NCBI RefSeq assembly: GCF_036174265.1
Contig: NZ_CP108055.1
Span: forward strand, 7,440,001 to 7,504,000
Reading direction: 5' to 3'
From: Streptomyces sp. NBC_00285
GTDB taxonomy: Bacteria > Actinomycetota > Actinomycetes > Streptomycetales > Streptomycetaceae
DNA length: 64,000 nucleotides
The translations under genes and the position numbers were made by a program. The notes beneath the pieces are model-generated. The model was given only the letters and a program-made list of their open reading frames with translations. It did no database searches and was not told the origin of the DNA. Of the stretch, positions 17,127 to 25,419 are shown one piece after another (position 1 is the first letter of the stretch; each line of letters begins with the position of its first letter).

Positions 17127-17696
17127 TCACGGGACGGGCTGCGCGAGCAGCACCCGCAGCCGGCCCAGCGCGCGCTGCCGCAGCGGGCCGAGTGACCCGC
17201 GTGGCAGCCCGAGCAGTCGGCCGGCCTCGTCGTAGCTCGGTGGCGGATCGGCCATCAGGACACCCAGCAGCTCTTGGTCGCGGCTGGGCAACCGGCGGAA
17301 GGCGGACAGGACTTCGCCGGCGTCTGCACGCCGCAGCGCCTGCTCGTCGGGATGCTCCGCATCTCGTGCACAGGTGTCGAACACGGAACTGTCGCCGACC
17401 GGAACGAGACGCTGACTGCGCTCGATGTGCTTGAGACACTCCCGACGTGCCGTGGTCGCGAGCCAGGCCGCCACCTGCCCGCGCTCGCGCAGCTGCGGAA
17501 GGTGCTGAACGGCCCGTAGCCACGTCAGTTGGTAGACGTCCTGGCAATCGGCGGGGGAGAGGCGATGCGAGCGTGCGATCGTCCACACCAGCGGTGTGAA
17601 GTGGTCGACGAGCCGGACCCAAGCCTGTTGATCCCCTAGCAGGCAGGTGGTCACCAGTTCGGCCACGTCGGTGTCGGCAGGGGCAGTGTGTGCCAC
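17127..17696 (-). CDS. RNA polymerase sigma factor, ECF-like
   Basis: A 189-residue sigma-70 family protein with region 2 (about residues 20-85, DHFTPLVWTIARSHRLSPAD then VYQLTWLRAVQHL) and region 4 (about 130-185, LPSRDQELLGVL, YDEAGRLLGLPRGSLGPLRQRALGRL). It starts 15 bp after the end of the KS-beta gene on the same strand, so it is probably the last gene of the polyketide operon. No anti-sigma gene is adjacent. It may activate the cluster or neighbouring genes; its promoter specificity cannot be read from sequence. Confidence 0.88.
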   Translation of the reverse strand: MAHTAPADTDVAELVTTCLLGDQQAWVRLVDHFTPLVWTIARSHRLSPADCQDVYQLTWLRAVQHLPQLRERGQVAAWLATTARRECLKHIERSQRLVPVGDSSVFDTCARDAEHPDEQALRRADAGEVLSAFRRLPSRDQELLGVLMADPPPSYDEAGRLLGLPRGSLGPLRQRALGRLRVLLAQPVP

Positions 17697-17711
17697 GTCC
17701 GGCTCCCCGGC

Positions 17712-18854
17712 TCAGTCGGACAGCGGGGCGGATGGGCTGCGGACCACCAGGCAGCCGACGTTCCCCTCCGTGCCGACCGAGGTCACCAGGGCGACCTCAT
17801 CCTTCCCCGGCTCCTCCTGCCAGGCCGCCAGCAGCGCGGCGAGCTGGAGCGAACCGCTGGCGCTGAAGGTCTCGCCCAGCCGCTGGGTGATGCGCAACGT
17901 GCGGTCCGGCAGGGCTCCCAGAGCCCCGCGCACTCCCCGTTCCTCGATGCGTTCGAGACCGACATGGCCGCTGCACCCCAGGGACACGGCGCTCACCTGG
18001 TCGGCGGACACCTCGCTGCGCCGTAGGGCACGTTCGACGCACTGCGTCAACGCCGCGGCGAGGCTGACATGGTGCACACCGGCCCCCGCTGACGACACTT
18101 CACAGGCCAGCACCTGTGCCAGTGCCGGCCGTCCGGCCGCTGCCGCGTCCTCGGGCCGTTCGACCATGAACACGGCACAGCCCTCGCCGACGGCGGCTTC
18201 GCCCGACAGCGCCTTGGACAGGTGCCATCCCCAGGCGGACTGCGGGCAGAGTTCCTCCACGCCCCCCACCAACGCCCGGTCGACGTGGCCGCCCGCGATG
18301 GCGTTGCGGGCGTAACGGATCGCGTTGAGGCTCGACAACCTGCCCCCGGCGATCGTCGCGTTGACCCCGCGCAGTTTGGAGCGGATGGCGATCTGCCCGG
18401 CGCAGCAGTTCATGACCGAGTTGGGGAAGAGGTTGGCCCGCACCAGGTACGGCTTTTCCTGGACGAGCGTGTCTCGGGAGAACTCGCTGGAACTACGGAT
18501 GCTGCCCGTGCTCGTACCGATCACCACACCGGTGCGCGGCTTGTCGTGATCGGTCAACGGTACGGGCAGCCCGGCCAGCGCACGGGCACACGCCACGAGA
18601 GCGAGCTTGGTCGTGCGGTCCAGGTGGCGGATGCCCTTGCCGCCGAGGTACTCCTCGGCATTGAGATCGGCAACGGCCTGCAGGGCGATCGGCGGCAGAT
18701 CGTCGGAGATCTGTGAAAGGTCCGCCCGCGGCGCATCACCCGAGGACAGGGACGGCTGCAGCGTGCCGAGTCCCTGCCCGGCCGAGGAAAGAACCCCGGT
18801 ACCGGTGATGAGCAGCGGTGTCACGGTGGTCACTGGTGCAGTCAGGGTGCTCAT
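17712..18854 (-). CDS. KS-beta / chain-length-factor-like ketosynthase
   Basis: A 380-residue thiolase-fold protein paired with the KS-alpha upstream. The position of the catalytic Cys is occupied by Gly or Arg (ATIAGGRLSSL) and the HGTG and GHxxGA histidine motifs are absent, so it cannot condense on its own. The Gln typical of aromatic-type chain-length factors is also missing. By analogy with KS/CLF dimers of reducing type II polyketide synthases it would shape the chain-length tunnel. Its ATG overlaps the KS-alpha stop (ATGA), matching obligate heterodimer formation. It is followed closely by the sigma-factor gene. Confidence 0.85.
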   Translation of the reverse strand: MSTLTAPVTTVTPLLITGTGVLSSAGQGLGTLQPSLSSGDAPRADLSQISDDLPPIALQAVADLNAEEYLGGKGIRHLDRTTKLALVACARALAGLPVPLTDHDKPRTGVVIGTSTGSIRSSSEFSRDTLVQEKPYLVRANLFPNSVMNCCAGQIAIRSKLRGVNATIAGGRLSSLNAIRYARNAIAGGHVDRALVGGVEELCPQSAWGWHLSKALSGEAAVGEGCAVFMVERPEDAAAAGRPALAQVLACEVSSAGAGVHHVSLAAALTQCVERALRRSEVSADQVSAVSLGCSGHVGLERIEERGVRGALGALPDRTLRITQRLGETFSASGSLQLAALLAAWQEEPGKDEVALVTSVGTEGNVGCLVVRSPSAPLSD

Positions 18855-20074
18855 GCCGCCCTTCCCAGGATGGTGATGGCGTTGTTCCCGCCGAACGCGA
18901 ACCCGTGGTTCTGCACGATGCGTGGGGCAGCCGGCCGCGCCGTGCCCGGCACCGGGTCCACCCCTGGACCCAGCGCAGGATCGGTCTCCGTGACGTTCGC
19001 CGTCGGCGGCAGGAACCCCTCGTACAGCGCGAGGCAGCACATCAGCGCACCGAAACCACTGGCCGCACCCATGGTGTGACCGATCGCCGACTTGATCGAA
19101 CTGATCGGCGGCAGACGGTCCCCGAACACCTCCCGTACGGCCTTGACCTCGGTGGCATCGTTGGTGGGCGTACCCGTGCCGTGCGCGCAGATGTAGTCGA
19201 TCTGGTCCGGCTCCACGTTCGCGTTGCGGTGCGCGGCGCGGATGCACTCGGCGATGCTGCTCGGATCGGGGGACACCGGATGCTGCGCATCGCAGTTGAC
19301 GCCGTACCCCAGCACCTCGGCGTAGATCCTGGCGCCCCGGGCCACCGCATGGTCGAGAGGTTCGAGCAGGAGTGCGACCCCTCCTTCCGCGGTCAGGATT
19401 CCGCTGCGGTGCGCGTCGAACGGGCGGCAGACGGACTCGGCGAGTGCGCCGAGCCGGTAGAACCCGGCGTGCGCCCACCGGTTGATGGAGTCCGCACCGC
19501 CGCTGAACATGAAGTCGGCTTCTCCGCTGCGCACCATGTCGTAGGCGTACCCGAGTGCGTAGTTGCTCGCGGAGCAGGCCGTGGCGATGGTCTGAGCCTC
19601 CCCGGACAGCCCCAGCTCGGCGTTGACCGCGGTGGCGATCTGACTTGCCGGCACCTTACGGATGGCAGCGGGGTCCAGCCGTTTGAAGCTGTCCTTGACC
19701 CACTGCTCGGTGAGCTGCTCGATGACGGCGGACTCGCCGCTGGTCGTGCCGATGGCCGAGCCGGTGTGCGCCCTGGACACCAGGGCCGGGTCGATGTCCG
19801 CGTCCTCCAGGGCCAGCCGGGCGGCGGATGCGGCGAACAGCCCGCTACGGCCCCACTGTTCGGGGTCCAGGCGCCGCAGAATGCTGCGGGGTTCGAAGTC
19901 GTGGACCTCGCCGGCCATGGTGCGTGGGAACCCGCTCGCGTCGAACCCACGGATGGGCGACACACCGCTGCGGCCCTCACGGATCCCGGCGGCAAAGGTA
20001 TGCGCACCGATACCCAGACTGCTGACGGCGCCGAGCCCGGTCACCACGACCCGGCGTGCGGTGGTGTCACGCAT
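18851..20074 (-). CDS. KS-alpha, 3-oxoacyl-ACP synthase II type
   Basis: A 407-residue ketosynthase with an intact triad: Cys167 in ATACSASN, His298 in AHGTGTPTND and His333 in IGHTMGAASG. It should carry out decarboxylative condensation of malonyl-ACP with the growing chain. It overlaps the ACP gene by 8 bp upstream and the KS-beta gene by 4 bp downstream, giving an ACP-KSa-KSb cassette. No acyltransferase gene is present in the cluster, so malonyl loading would rely on the host FabD. Confidence 0.92.
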   Translation of the reverse strand: MRDTTARRVVVTGLGAVSSLGIGAHTFAAGIREGRSGVSPIRGFDASGFPRTMAGEVHDFEPRSILRRLDPEQWGRSGLFAASAARLALEDADIDPALVSRAHTGSAIGTTSGESAVIEQLTEQWVKDSFKRLDPAAIRKVPASQIATAVNAELGLSGEAQTIATACSASNYALGYAYDMVRSGEADFMFSGGADSINRWAHAGFYRLGALAESVCRPFDAHRSGILTAEGGVALLLEPLDHAVARGARIYAEVLGYGVNCDAQHPVSPDPSSIAECIRAAHRNANVEPDQIDYICAHGTGTPTNDATEVKAVREVFGDRLPPISSIKSAIGHTMGAASGFGALMCCLALYEGFLPPTANVTETDPALGPGVDPVPGTARPAAPRIVQNHGFAFGGNNAITILGRAA

Positions 20075-20348
20075 GGGATATCTCCCAGTCGGCGTTGCGG
20101 GCGACGACGTCGTAGACGGCCGTCAGCGTGACCATCTCGGGCAGATCCTCCTGCGGGATCGCCACCCCGAGGTCGAGTTCGATCCGCGCGAGGATCTCCA
20201 GCGCCAGCAGCGAGTCCGCGTCGTGGTCGTCGACGAAGTGGCTGGTCTCCGTGAGCTCGTCAGGTCCGAGTTCGAGCACCTGGACGACGATGGTCCGCAG
20301 CGCCTCCAGTCGCTCTGTCCGGATCAGGTTCTCGCTGGTCTGAGGCAT
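20067..20348 (-). CDS. Acyl carrier protein
   Basis: A 93-residue acidic helical protein with the phosphopantetheine attachment motif DADSLLALEI (Ser46). It would carry the growing polyketide as a thioester after activation, probably by the phosphopantetheinyl transferase encoded at 24362. The start is ATG 20348 with AAGGGAAA upstream. It overlaps KS-alpha by 8 bp and follows the FAD monooxygenase gene by 50 bp. Confidence 0.93.
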   Translation of the reverse strand: MPQTSENLIRTERLEALRTIVVQVLELGPDELTETSHFVDDHDADSLLALEILARIELDLGVAIPQEDLPEMVTLTAVYDVVARNADWEISHA

Positions 20349-20398
20349 GACGTTTCCCTTCGCTGAAAAGTGGGGGTCCAACGTGGGCAGGGGAGGCA

Positions 20399-21658
20399 TT
20401 ACGCGCCGCCGGCTTGCAGCCCTGAAGCAGGACGCAGCCGGTGGCGGAGGTTCACCAGGGCCGCCTTGGCGATCGAAGGCGGTGAGAGGAACGCCCCGGT
20501 TCCGATGAGGCGTGAGCCGAAGCTGTGGAAGTGCCGGGCCATCTTCGGGTCACGTGCGGCCGCCGAGAACATCAGCTTCTCGACGTGGTTGAACGGCCGG
20601 CTGGAGGCGTAGTCGGAGATCAGGAACTGATAGCCCTTGAGTTTCGAGCGGCGGCTGCGGTAGGTGGCCAGGGACCGGTCGAGGCCATCGGCCCCTTGCA
20701 CAGCGGTCGATGTCGAGGCAACCAGCCACTGCGCGCTCTGCAGCGCCCAGCCGCAGCCCACCCCCCACAGGGGGTCACTGGTGAGCGCGGCATCGCCGAT
20801 CAGGGCCCAGCCCGGACCGACGGGTTCACGAACGATCAGGGGGTAGTTGACGGTTCCCACGATCTTGCCGACGAGTTCGCCCTGGTCCAGGTCGGGTGCT
20901 TCGGGAAGGGACTTCACGAAGGCGCGGTAGGAACCCTCCAGATCGGCCTTGAACTCCGGGAGCCTGGCCTTGGACGGGATGCACGCGACGAGGGTGATGT
21001 CGCCGTCGTTCGGCATCGCGTAGGCGACGTCGGGCTCGCGGAACCATGACAGCGTCATGTCGCCCGCAGGACGAGGCAGTCCTTTGAAGTGGGCGAAATA
21101 GCTGAAGCGTTCGTTGTCGACGGTCTTGACCGCGGCCCCGGCGAACCTGCCGATCGCGGAGTCCTTCCCGTCGGCACCGACGACGAGCCGCGCGCGGAGC
21201 TCCCGCCGCTCGCCGTTCGCCGTCGCGGTGACCCCGACCACCCTGTCGCCCTCCTTGAGCACGCCGTCGACGGTGTGCCCCAGGAACAGGTCGACTCCGT
21301 CGGTGTCCTGCGCGAGCCGTCGCAGGATCGGGTCCAGGGTCTGGCGCCGGACGTTGTACCCGTAGGGCAGGCTGCGCTGGCGAGGATCCCGCTCGGGCCG
21401 TATCCAGCCCCAACGGGTCCAGTAGCGGGCTGAGTTGGGGACCGCGCCGGCAGCTTCCAGCTCTTCGGTCACTCCGAGTTCCGCAAGCGCGGGGTATCCG
21501 CAGGCCTGGATGAAGTGCGTGCACAGCACCTTGTAGGCGGACATGTCGGAGCGGCGTTCCAGGAGGGCGACCCTGGCGCCGCGCCGGGCGTACAGAACGG
21601 CTGCCGTGCACCCCGCGATGCTTGCTCCGTTCACGATGACGTCGTACGACTCGCTCAT
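20399..21658 (-). CDS. FAD-dependent monooxygenase/oxidoreductase (PHBH-type fold)
   Basis: A 419-residue flavoprotein. The N-terminal Rossmann motif is GASIAGCTAAVL, with an acidic residue after the second strand (ALLERR); a DG motif (GADGKDSAIGRF) and a GD motif (LIGDAALTSDPLWGVG) follow, as in group A monooxygenases and geranylgeranyl-reductase-like enzymes. It would hydroxylate, epoxidise or desaturate the polyketide or a starter unit; halogenase Trp motifs were not seen. GAGAGGGG precedes ATG 21658. It is the first gene of the leftward operon, behind a 760-bp relatively AT-rich upstream region. Confidence 0.85.
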   Translation of the reverse strand: MSESYDVIVNGASIAGCTAAVLYARRGARVALLERRSDMSAYKVLCTHFIQACGYPALAELGVTEELEAAGAVPNSARYWTRWGWIRPERDPRQRSLPYGYNVRRQTLDPILRRLAQDTDGVDLFLGHTVDGVLKEGDRVVGVTATANGERRELRARLVVGADGKDSAIGRFAGAAVKTVDNERFSYFAHFKGLPRPAGDMTLSWFREPDVAYAMPNDGDITLVACIPSKARLPEFKADLEGSYRAFVKSLPEAPDLDQGELVGKIVGTVNYPLIVREPVGPGWALIGDAALTSDPLWGVGCGWALQSAQWLVASTSTAVQGADGLDRSLATYRSRRSKLKGYQFLISDYASSRPFNHVEKLMFSAAARDPKMARHFHSFGSRLIGTGAFLSPPSIAKAALVNLRHRLRPASGLQAGGA

Positions 21659-22417
21659 GATTCCCCTCTCTGGGACATGCGTGAGAAGGCCACAACCGGC
21701 ACAGACCGTGCGGGACCTCGGCTGATGCCGACGACCGGGCCGGCGGACAGCCGCGCGCAATCGATGGGCGCGTCCTGCTGCTGCCGGCACACTGAAATCC
21801 CCGTCGGCCTCTATGCGCGATTGCCACCGATAAAGGGCGGTGCGGCAGTGATGCGGCAGCGGCGTGGAAGGAACACTGATCGTCCAGCTTGACCGCATTG
21901 TCAAAACAGGAGTCAGTCTTCGGAGTGCGTTGCGCAATTATCGCGAGAACGAACTCCGGTGAATGGAGTGATGAATTCCGCTTAGCGGCGGCCGGGTGGG
22001 AAGACCGTCCGGCAGACTGTGGCTTGCGGTGCATAAGGCATGGTCAGGGGCCTGTGGCCGCGCTGCTGCCTTTAGTTGAGGTGAAAACCTCTGCGGGTGA
22101 TTTGTGCAGAACTCCGCGCATTGTGGTACGCCCCCGTGCCGTGAAATATAGTAGGTGTTAACTACTTCCTTCGATGCGAGCCTAGCTAGTCCGAGAGTCG
22201 AGTGTCAAGACGATTCTGAACTGCTCGCGCGCTTGTCAAGAGGTAGTAATGAGAGAGTATTGCCGAGTGAAACAACTAAAGATGTATGGGTCAGGTAGAT
22301 GGAATCCATCGCAGGGCTGTTCGAGGAGGGGGCCGCCTGCAACGACCAGGCGGCCATGCTCACCGCTCAAGCAGGCGGACCCTGCCCCTGGGTGCGGATC
22401 ACCTCGGTGACGGCTGA
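21659..22417. other. 759-bp upstream region of the polyketide operon
   Basis: No convincing gene lies here. The part around 22140-22300 is markedly richer in A+T than its surroundings and probably contains the promoter of the leftward FAD-ACP-KS operon. It includes the inverted repeat AGTAG-N7-CTACT (22150-22166) and the palindromic CTAGCTAGTC (22182-22191), which resembles a sequence in front of the rightward operon (26228-26237). Confidence 0.45.
22150..22191. promoter_or_regulatory. Candidate operator/promoter sequences, leftward polyketide operon
   Basis: AGTAG-GTGTTAA-CTACT (22150-22166) is an inverted repeat and CTAGCTAGTC (22182-22191) contains the palindrome CTAGCTAG. On the minus strand TACTATATTTC could supply a -10. 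CTAGCTAGTC differs by one base from CTAACTAGTC at 26228-26237, so both could be sites for the TetR protein encoded between them. Confidence 0.35.
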
Positions 22418-22603
22418 TCAGCGCTCCTGTGCCGAGGCGCCCTTCGCGACGTCGCCCTCTGCCCGGGCGAACAGTCCGGCCATACCGTGGACGGACAGCC
22501 TCAGGGCTTCGGGGACCGTTCCCGAAACCCGTACCAACGCGGCGAACAGGTCCTCGTCCGCCGGGCCGGCCGGGTGATCAGGGGACAGCTGATCAGGGGA
22601 CAT
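22418..22603 (-). CDS. Small hypothetical protein (61 residues)
   Basis: I do not recognise this protein. It has ATG 22603 with GGGAG five bases upstream, a Pro/Asp-rich start and a single predicted amphipathic helical region (about residues 17-50). It lies 45 bp after the ketoreductase gene on the same strand and is likely co-transcribed. It lacks a DSL/DSx carrier motif, so it is not an ACP. It might be a small accessory or docking protein of the pathway. An upstream in-frame ATG at 22621 would add six residues. Confidence 0.5.
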   Translation of the reverse strand: MSPDQLSPDHPAGPADEDLFAALVRVSGTVPEALRLSVHGMAGLFARAEGDVAKGASAQER

Positions 22604-22648
22604 CGGCACTCCCGGCCTCATCGGCGCCGAGCCGACGCGGAGCCGTGC

Positions 22649-23389
22649 TCACAAAGCGATCCCCCCATCGACCTGGAACGTCTGCCCGGTGATGTAGTCG
22701 GCCCGGTCGGAGAGCAGGAAAGCGGTGATCTCCGCAACCGACTCGGGCGTACCGAACCGGCCCAACGGAACGCTGCTGAGCGCCTCCTGGCGGGCCTTGT
22801 CGGTGAGGCCGGCTGTCATGTCGGTCTCGATGAACCCCGGAGCGACGACGTTGACACGGATGCCGCTTCGTGCGACCTCCTTCGCCAGCGCCTTGCTCAT
22901 GCCGATCACCCCGGCCTTCGCGGCCGAGTAGTTGGTCTGCCGGGCGTGGCCGAACACCCCGGCCACGGAGGACATGTTGACGATCGCTCCCGCCTTGCGT
23001 TTCATCATGCCGAACGCGACGGGCTTGCAGAAGTTGAAGGTGCCGCCGAGGTTGGTGTCGATCACAGCCCGCCAGTCCGACGACGGCATGAGCACCATCG
23101 GGTTGTCGCGGATGATGCCGGCCGAGTTGACCAGCGCGCTCACCGGCCCGAGTTCGGCCTCCGCCTTGGCCAGAAACGCCGCAGCCGCTTCCGCGTCGGT
23201 GACATCGCACGCATCGTGGTAGACGCCGGCTCCGCGCTGTCGTAGCTGCTCGGCGACGTCCTCGCCCAGCTCGCGGTTCGAGTGGTAGCAGAACGCCACG
23301 TCATAGCCGTCCGTGGCCAGACGCAGAGCCACGGCGGCACCGATACCGCGTGACCCGCCGGTGACCATGGCTACTTTTCGCTGAGGCAT
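22649..23389 (-). CDS. 3-oxoacyl-ACP reductase, FabG type
   Basis: A 246-residue short-chain dehydrogenase with cofactor motif TGGSRGIG (residues 10-17), NSAG, catalytic Ser in NMSSVAG and YSAAK with catalytic Tyr and Lys. It would reduce the beta-keto group of the ACP-bound chain with NADPH. GGGAGA precedes ATG 23389. It is divergent from the thioesterase gene across 251 bp. It is the only obvious chain-reducing enzyme of the left half: no dehydratase pair or enoylreductase is present. Confidence 0.92.
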   Translation of the reverse strand: MPQRKVAMVTGGSRGIGAAVALRLATDGYDVAFCYHSNRELGEDVAEQLRQRGAGVYHDACDVTDAEAAAAFLAKAEAELGPVSALVNSAGIIRDNPMVLMPSSDWRAVIDTNLGGTFNFCKPVAFGMMKRKAGAIVNMSSVAGVFGHARQTNYSAAKAGVIGMSKALAKEVARSGIRVNVVAPGFIETDMTAGLTDKARQEALSSVPLGRFGTPESVAEITAFLLSDRADYITGQTFQVDGGIAL

Positions 23390-23490
23390 CGCGACTCTCC
23401 CAGTGCTGTGGATGACAGATGTGGGGCGACGCGTGAGCACGCCCACCCTCACAGAGCGCCGACCACCGCCCGCAGATACGTTGCCGCCGC

Positions 23491-23517
23491 GATGTCTGCG
23501 ATGTCTGCGATGACCGC
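23491..23517. repeat. Tandem 9-bp repeat between ketoreductase and thioesterase genes
   Basis: Three head-to-tail 9-bp units, GATGTCTGC, GATGTCTGC and GATGACCGC, lie in the divergent promoter region. They could be an activator binding array or a chance low-complexity tract. Confidence 0.35.
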
Positions 23518-23640
23518 GATCAGCCGCGCGGGGGCGCGGGCCGGCCCGCCTGTCGAAACAAGCCGCACAACAGCTGTATCCGCATCGGCCCCCCGCGGAT
23601 CTGTGCTCATGAACGCGCCTGCTACGAGGAGACCGCCGCG

Positions 23641-24123
23641 ATGACACAGCCCATCGGCATCAAGGAATTCAAACTCATGGCCGAGGTCCTGCCGGACGAC
23701 CTGCCGGACAACCTCGACACGCTCATGCGCGAGGCCGGACTGGGAGCCGGCGGCCTCTACTGGAAGCTGGGCATCCGGTTGGAGGAGGCCTCCGCCCGAC
23801 TGGTCGTCGGCACAATGCCGGTGGAGGGCAACACACAGCCGCAGGGCCTGCTGCACGGCGGGGCGTCGATCGCGTTCGCCGAGACGCTGGCCTCCACGGC
23901 CGCTGCCATGTACGCGGGCACCCGCCGGATCGCTGTGGGCGTGGAGGTCAGTGCGACGCACCACCGCTCGGCCCGCGGCGGAACGGTGCGCGGCACCGCC
24001 CGGGCCGGCCATCTCGGCTCCTCCATGGCCACCTACAACGTCGAACTCACCGATGAGAGAGGACGACTCCTGTGCTCATGCCGGGTCAGCTGCATGCTCA
24101 AACCGCGTCCCGGCCTGAAGTGA
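23641..24123 (+). CDS. Hot-dog fold thioesterase (PaaI/YigI-like)
   Basis: A 160-residue single hot-dog domain. The motif QGLLHGGASIAFAETLAS has the HGG loop and the Glu that acts as base or nucleophile in 4-hydroxybenzoyl-CoA/PaaI-type thioesterases. It probably hydrolyses an acyl thioester, releasing or editing the polyketide; a dehydratase role, as played by hot-dog pairs in reducing type II systems, is less likely because only one subunit is present. ATG 23641 follows GAGGAG. It is divergent from the ketoreductase and precedes the phosphopantetheinyl transferase. Confidence 0.87.
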   Translation: MTQPIGIKEFKLMAEVLPDDLPDNLDTLMREAGLGAGGLYWKLGIRLEEASARLVVGTMPVEGNTQPQGLLHGGASIAFAETLASTAAAMYAGTRRIAVGVEVSATHHRSARGGTVRGTARAGHLGSSMATYNVELTDERGRLLCSCRVSCMLKPRPGLK

Positions 24124-24361
24124 CGTGCCACCGCCTGGCGCCCCAGAACAAGCACTGATCGGAACACGAGCGGATCGGAACGGGAACCGAGATGACGACT
24201 CGAACCGTGAAACCGGGACAGCGCCTGTGATCCCGTCGGCTCGGCACAGGGGACAAGGGCCTCAGGTCACTCCTGAGATCCTCGCGAACTGGGTGGCGGA
24301 GTTCTCCGGCAGACTCCAGGAACTGTCCTGTGCACGCGGCATCCCGCGTAAGCCGGCGTCC

Positions 24362-25030
24362 ATGATCTCTGAGGTGCTGCCGGCCGGTGCCAGGGGGGCC
24401 GAATCGTTCGGGGAGCAGGACCAGCTCGCCCTTGAGGCCTTGCTGCCGCAGGAGTCCGAAGCCATCGCGCATGCAGGCGTGCGGCGCCGGCAGGAGTTCG
24501 CGGCGGTCCGGTACGGCGCGCGGCAGGCGATCGGGGCGCTCGGCCTCCCCCCGGCCGCACTTCTCCCGGACCAGGCAGGCGCACCCCAGTGGCCCGCGGG
24601 TGTGGTGGGAAGCATGACCCACTGCGTCGGCTACCGGGCGAGCGCCGTGGCACTCAGGCTGGACATCGCCGCCATCGGCATCGATGCCGAGCCCAACAAG
24701 CCGCTTCCCGCCGGGGCCGGGCGGCTGTCGCTGCTGCCGGCCGAGGTCGAGCGTGCACGGGAGTTGGACATGGTGCGACCTTCCGTCGCGTGGACCCGAC
24801 TCCTCTTCTGCGCCAAGGAAGCAGCGTACAAAGCCTGGTACACCCTGACCGGACAGCCGCTGAACAGCCGTGACGTGGAGATCGAGGTCGACCCGGAGGG
24901 CACACTGGCTGCAGTGATCTCGCTGACACCACAGGGCCGGACAGCCCCGCTGCTCCGAGGCCGCTGGGTGGTGCGGGAGGACCTGCTCGTGGTCGCGCTC
25001 TCCGTTCCGGCAGCGACGGCTGTCCTCTGA
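24362..25030 (+). CDS. 4'-phosphopantetheinyl transferase, EntD type
   Basis: A 222-residue enzyme that transfers phosphopantetheine from CoA to carrier proteins. The Mg2+-binding motif IGIDAEPN (Asp108, Glu110) and FCAKEAAYKAWY (Lys152, Glu153) are intact, as is GSMTHCVGYRA. ATG 24362 gives the usual N-terminus (MISEVLP); the frame is open upstream to GTG 24125, two bases after the thioesterase stop, so a longer translated product cannot be excluded. It is the likely activator of the cluster's ACP. Confidence 0.9.
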   Translation: MISEVLPAGARGAESFGEQDQLALEALLPQESEAIAHAGVRRRQEFAAVRYGARQAIGALGLPPAALLPDQAGAPQWPAGVVGSMTHCVGYRASAVALRLDIAAIGIDAEPNKPLPAGAGRLSLLPAEVERARELDMVRPSVAWTRLLFCAKEAAYKAWYTLTGQPLNSRDVEIEVDPEGTLAAVISLTPQGRTAPLLRGRWVVREDLLVVALSVPAATAVL

Positions 25031-25419
25031 GCCTCGACGGCACCCGGATAATCCACGGCCGGCCTTGTGGGCGGCGGTTCACGGGAATTCATCCGGTTCC
25101 GCAGGTGAGGAATTCATGCTGGTCTCTGTAGCAGCCTCGCGGGCGGCATGGCGATTTTTGCGCCGGGTTTATTTGCGCGAGACCTTTGCGGAAGCTGGGA
25201 GACTCGTAGACCCGTGGGATCGGCACCACAAAGGGGCTTTCCGGCCGCAACTCGACGTCAGGTCGTAGCGCGACGGCATGGAATTCTCGAAGAATATGAC
25301 GTGCACCGGGTGAGCGTCGGCCTGTCCGGTGGACGCACAGTCTGCTCATGGCGCATTCCCACCTCACGCACAGGTCGAGGAGGAAACGGCTGCCGGCAGC
25401 CTCACGCGTGATTGCACGG
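25031..25419. other. 389-bp intergenic region after the PPTase gene
   Basis: A convergent gap between the PPTase and TetR genes. It shows no credible reading frame or RNA gene. Base composition is less GC-rich than the neighbouring genes. I see no strong hairpin. Confidence 0.4.
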
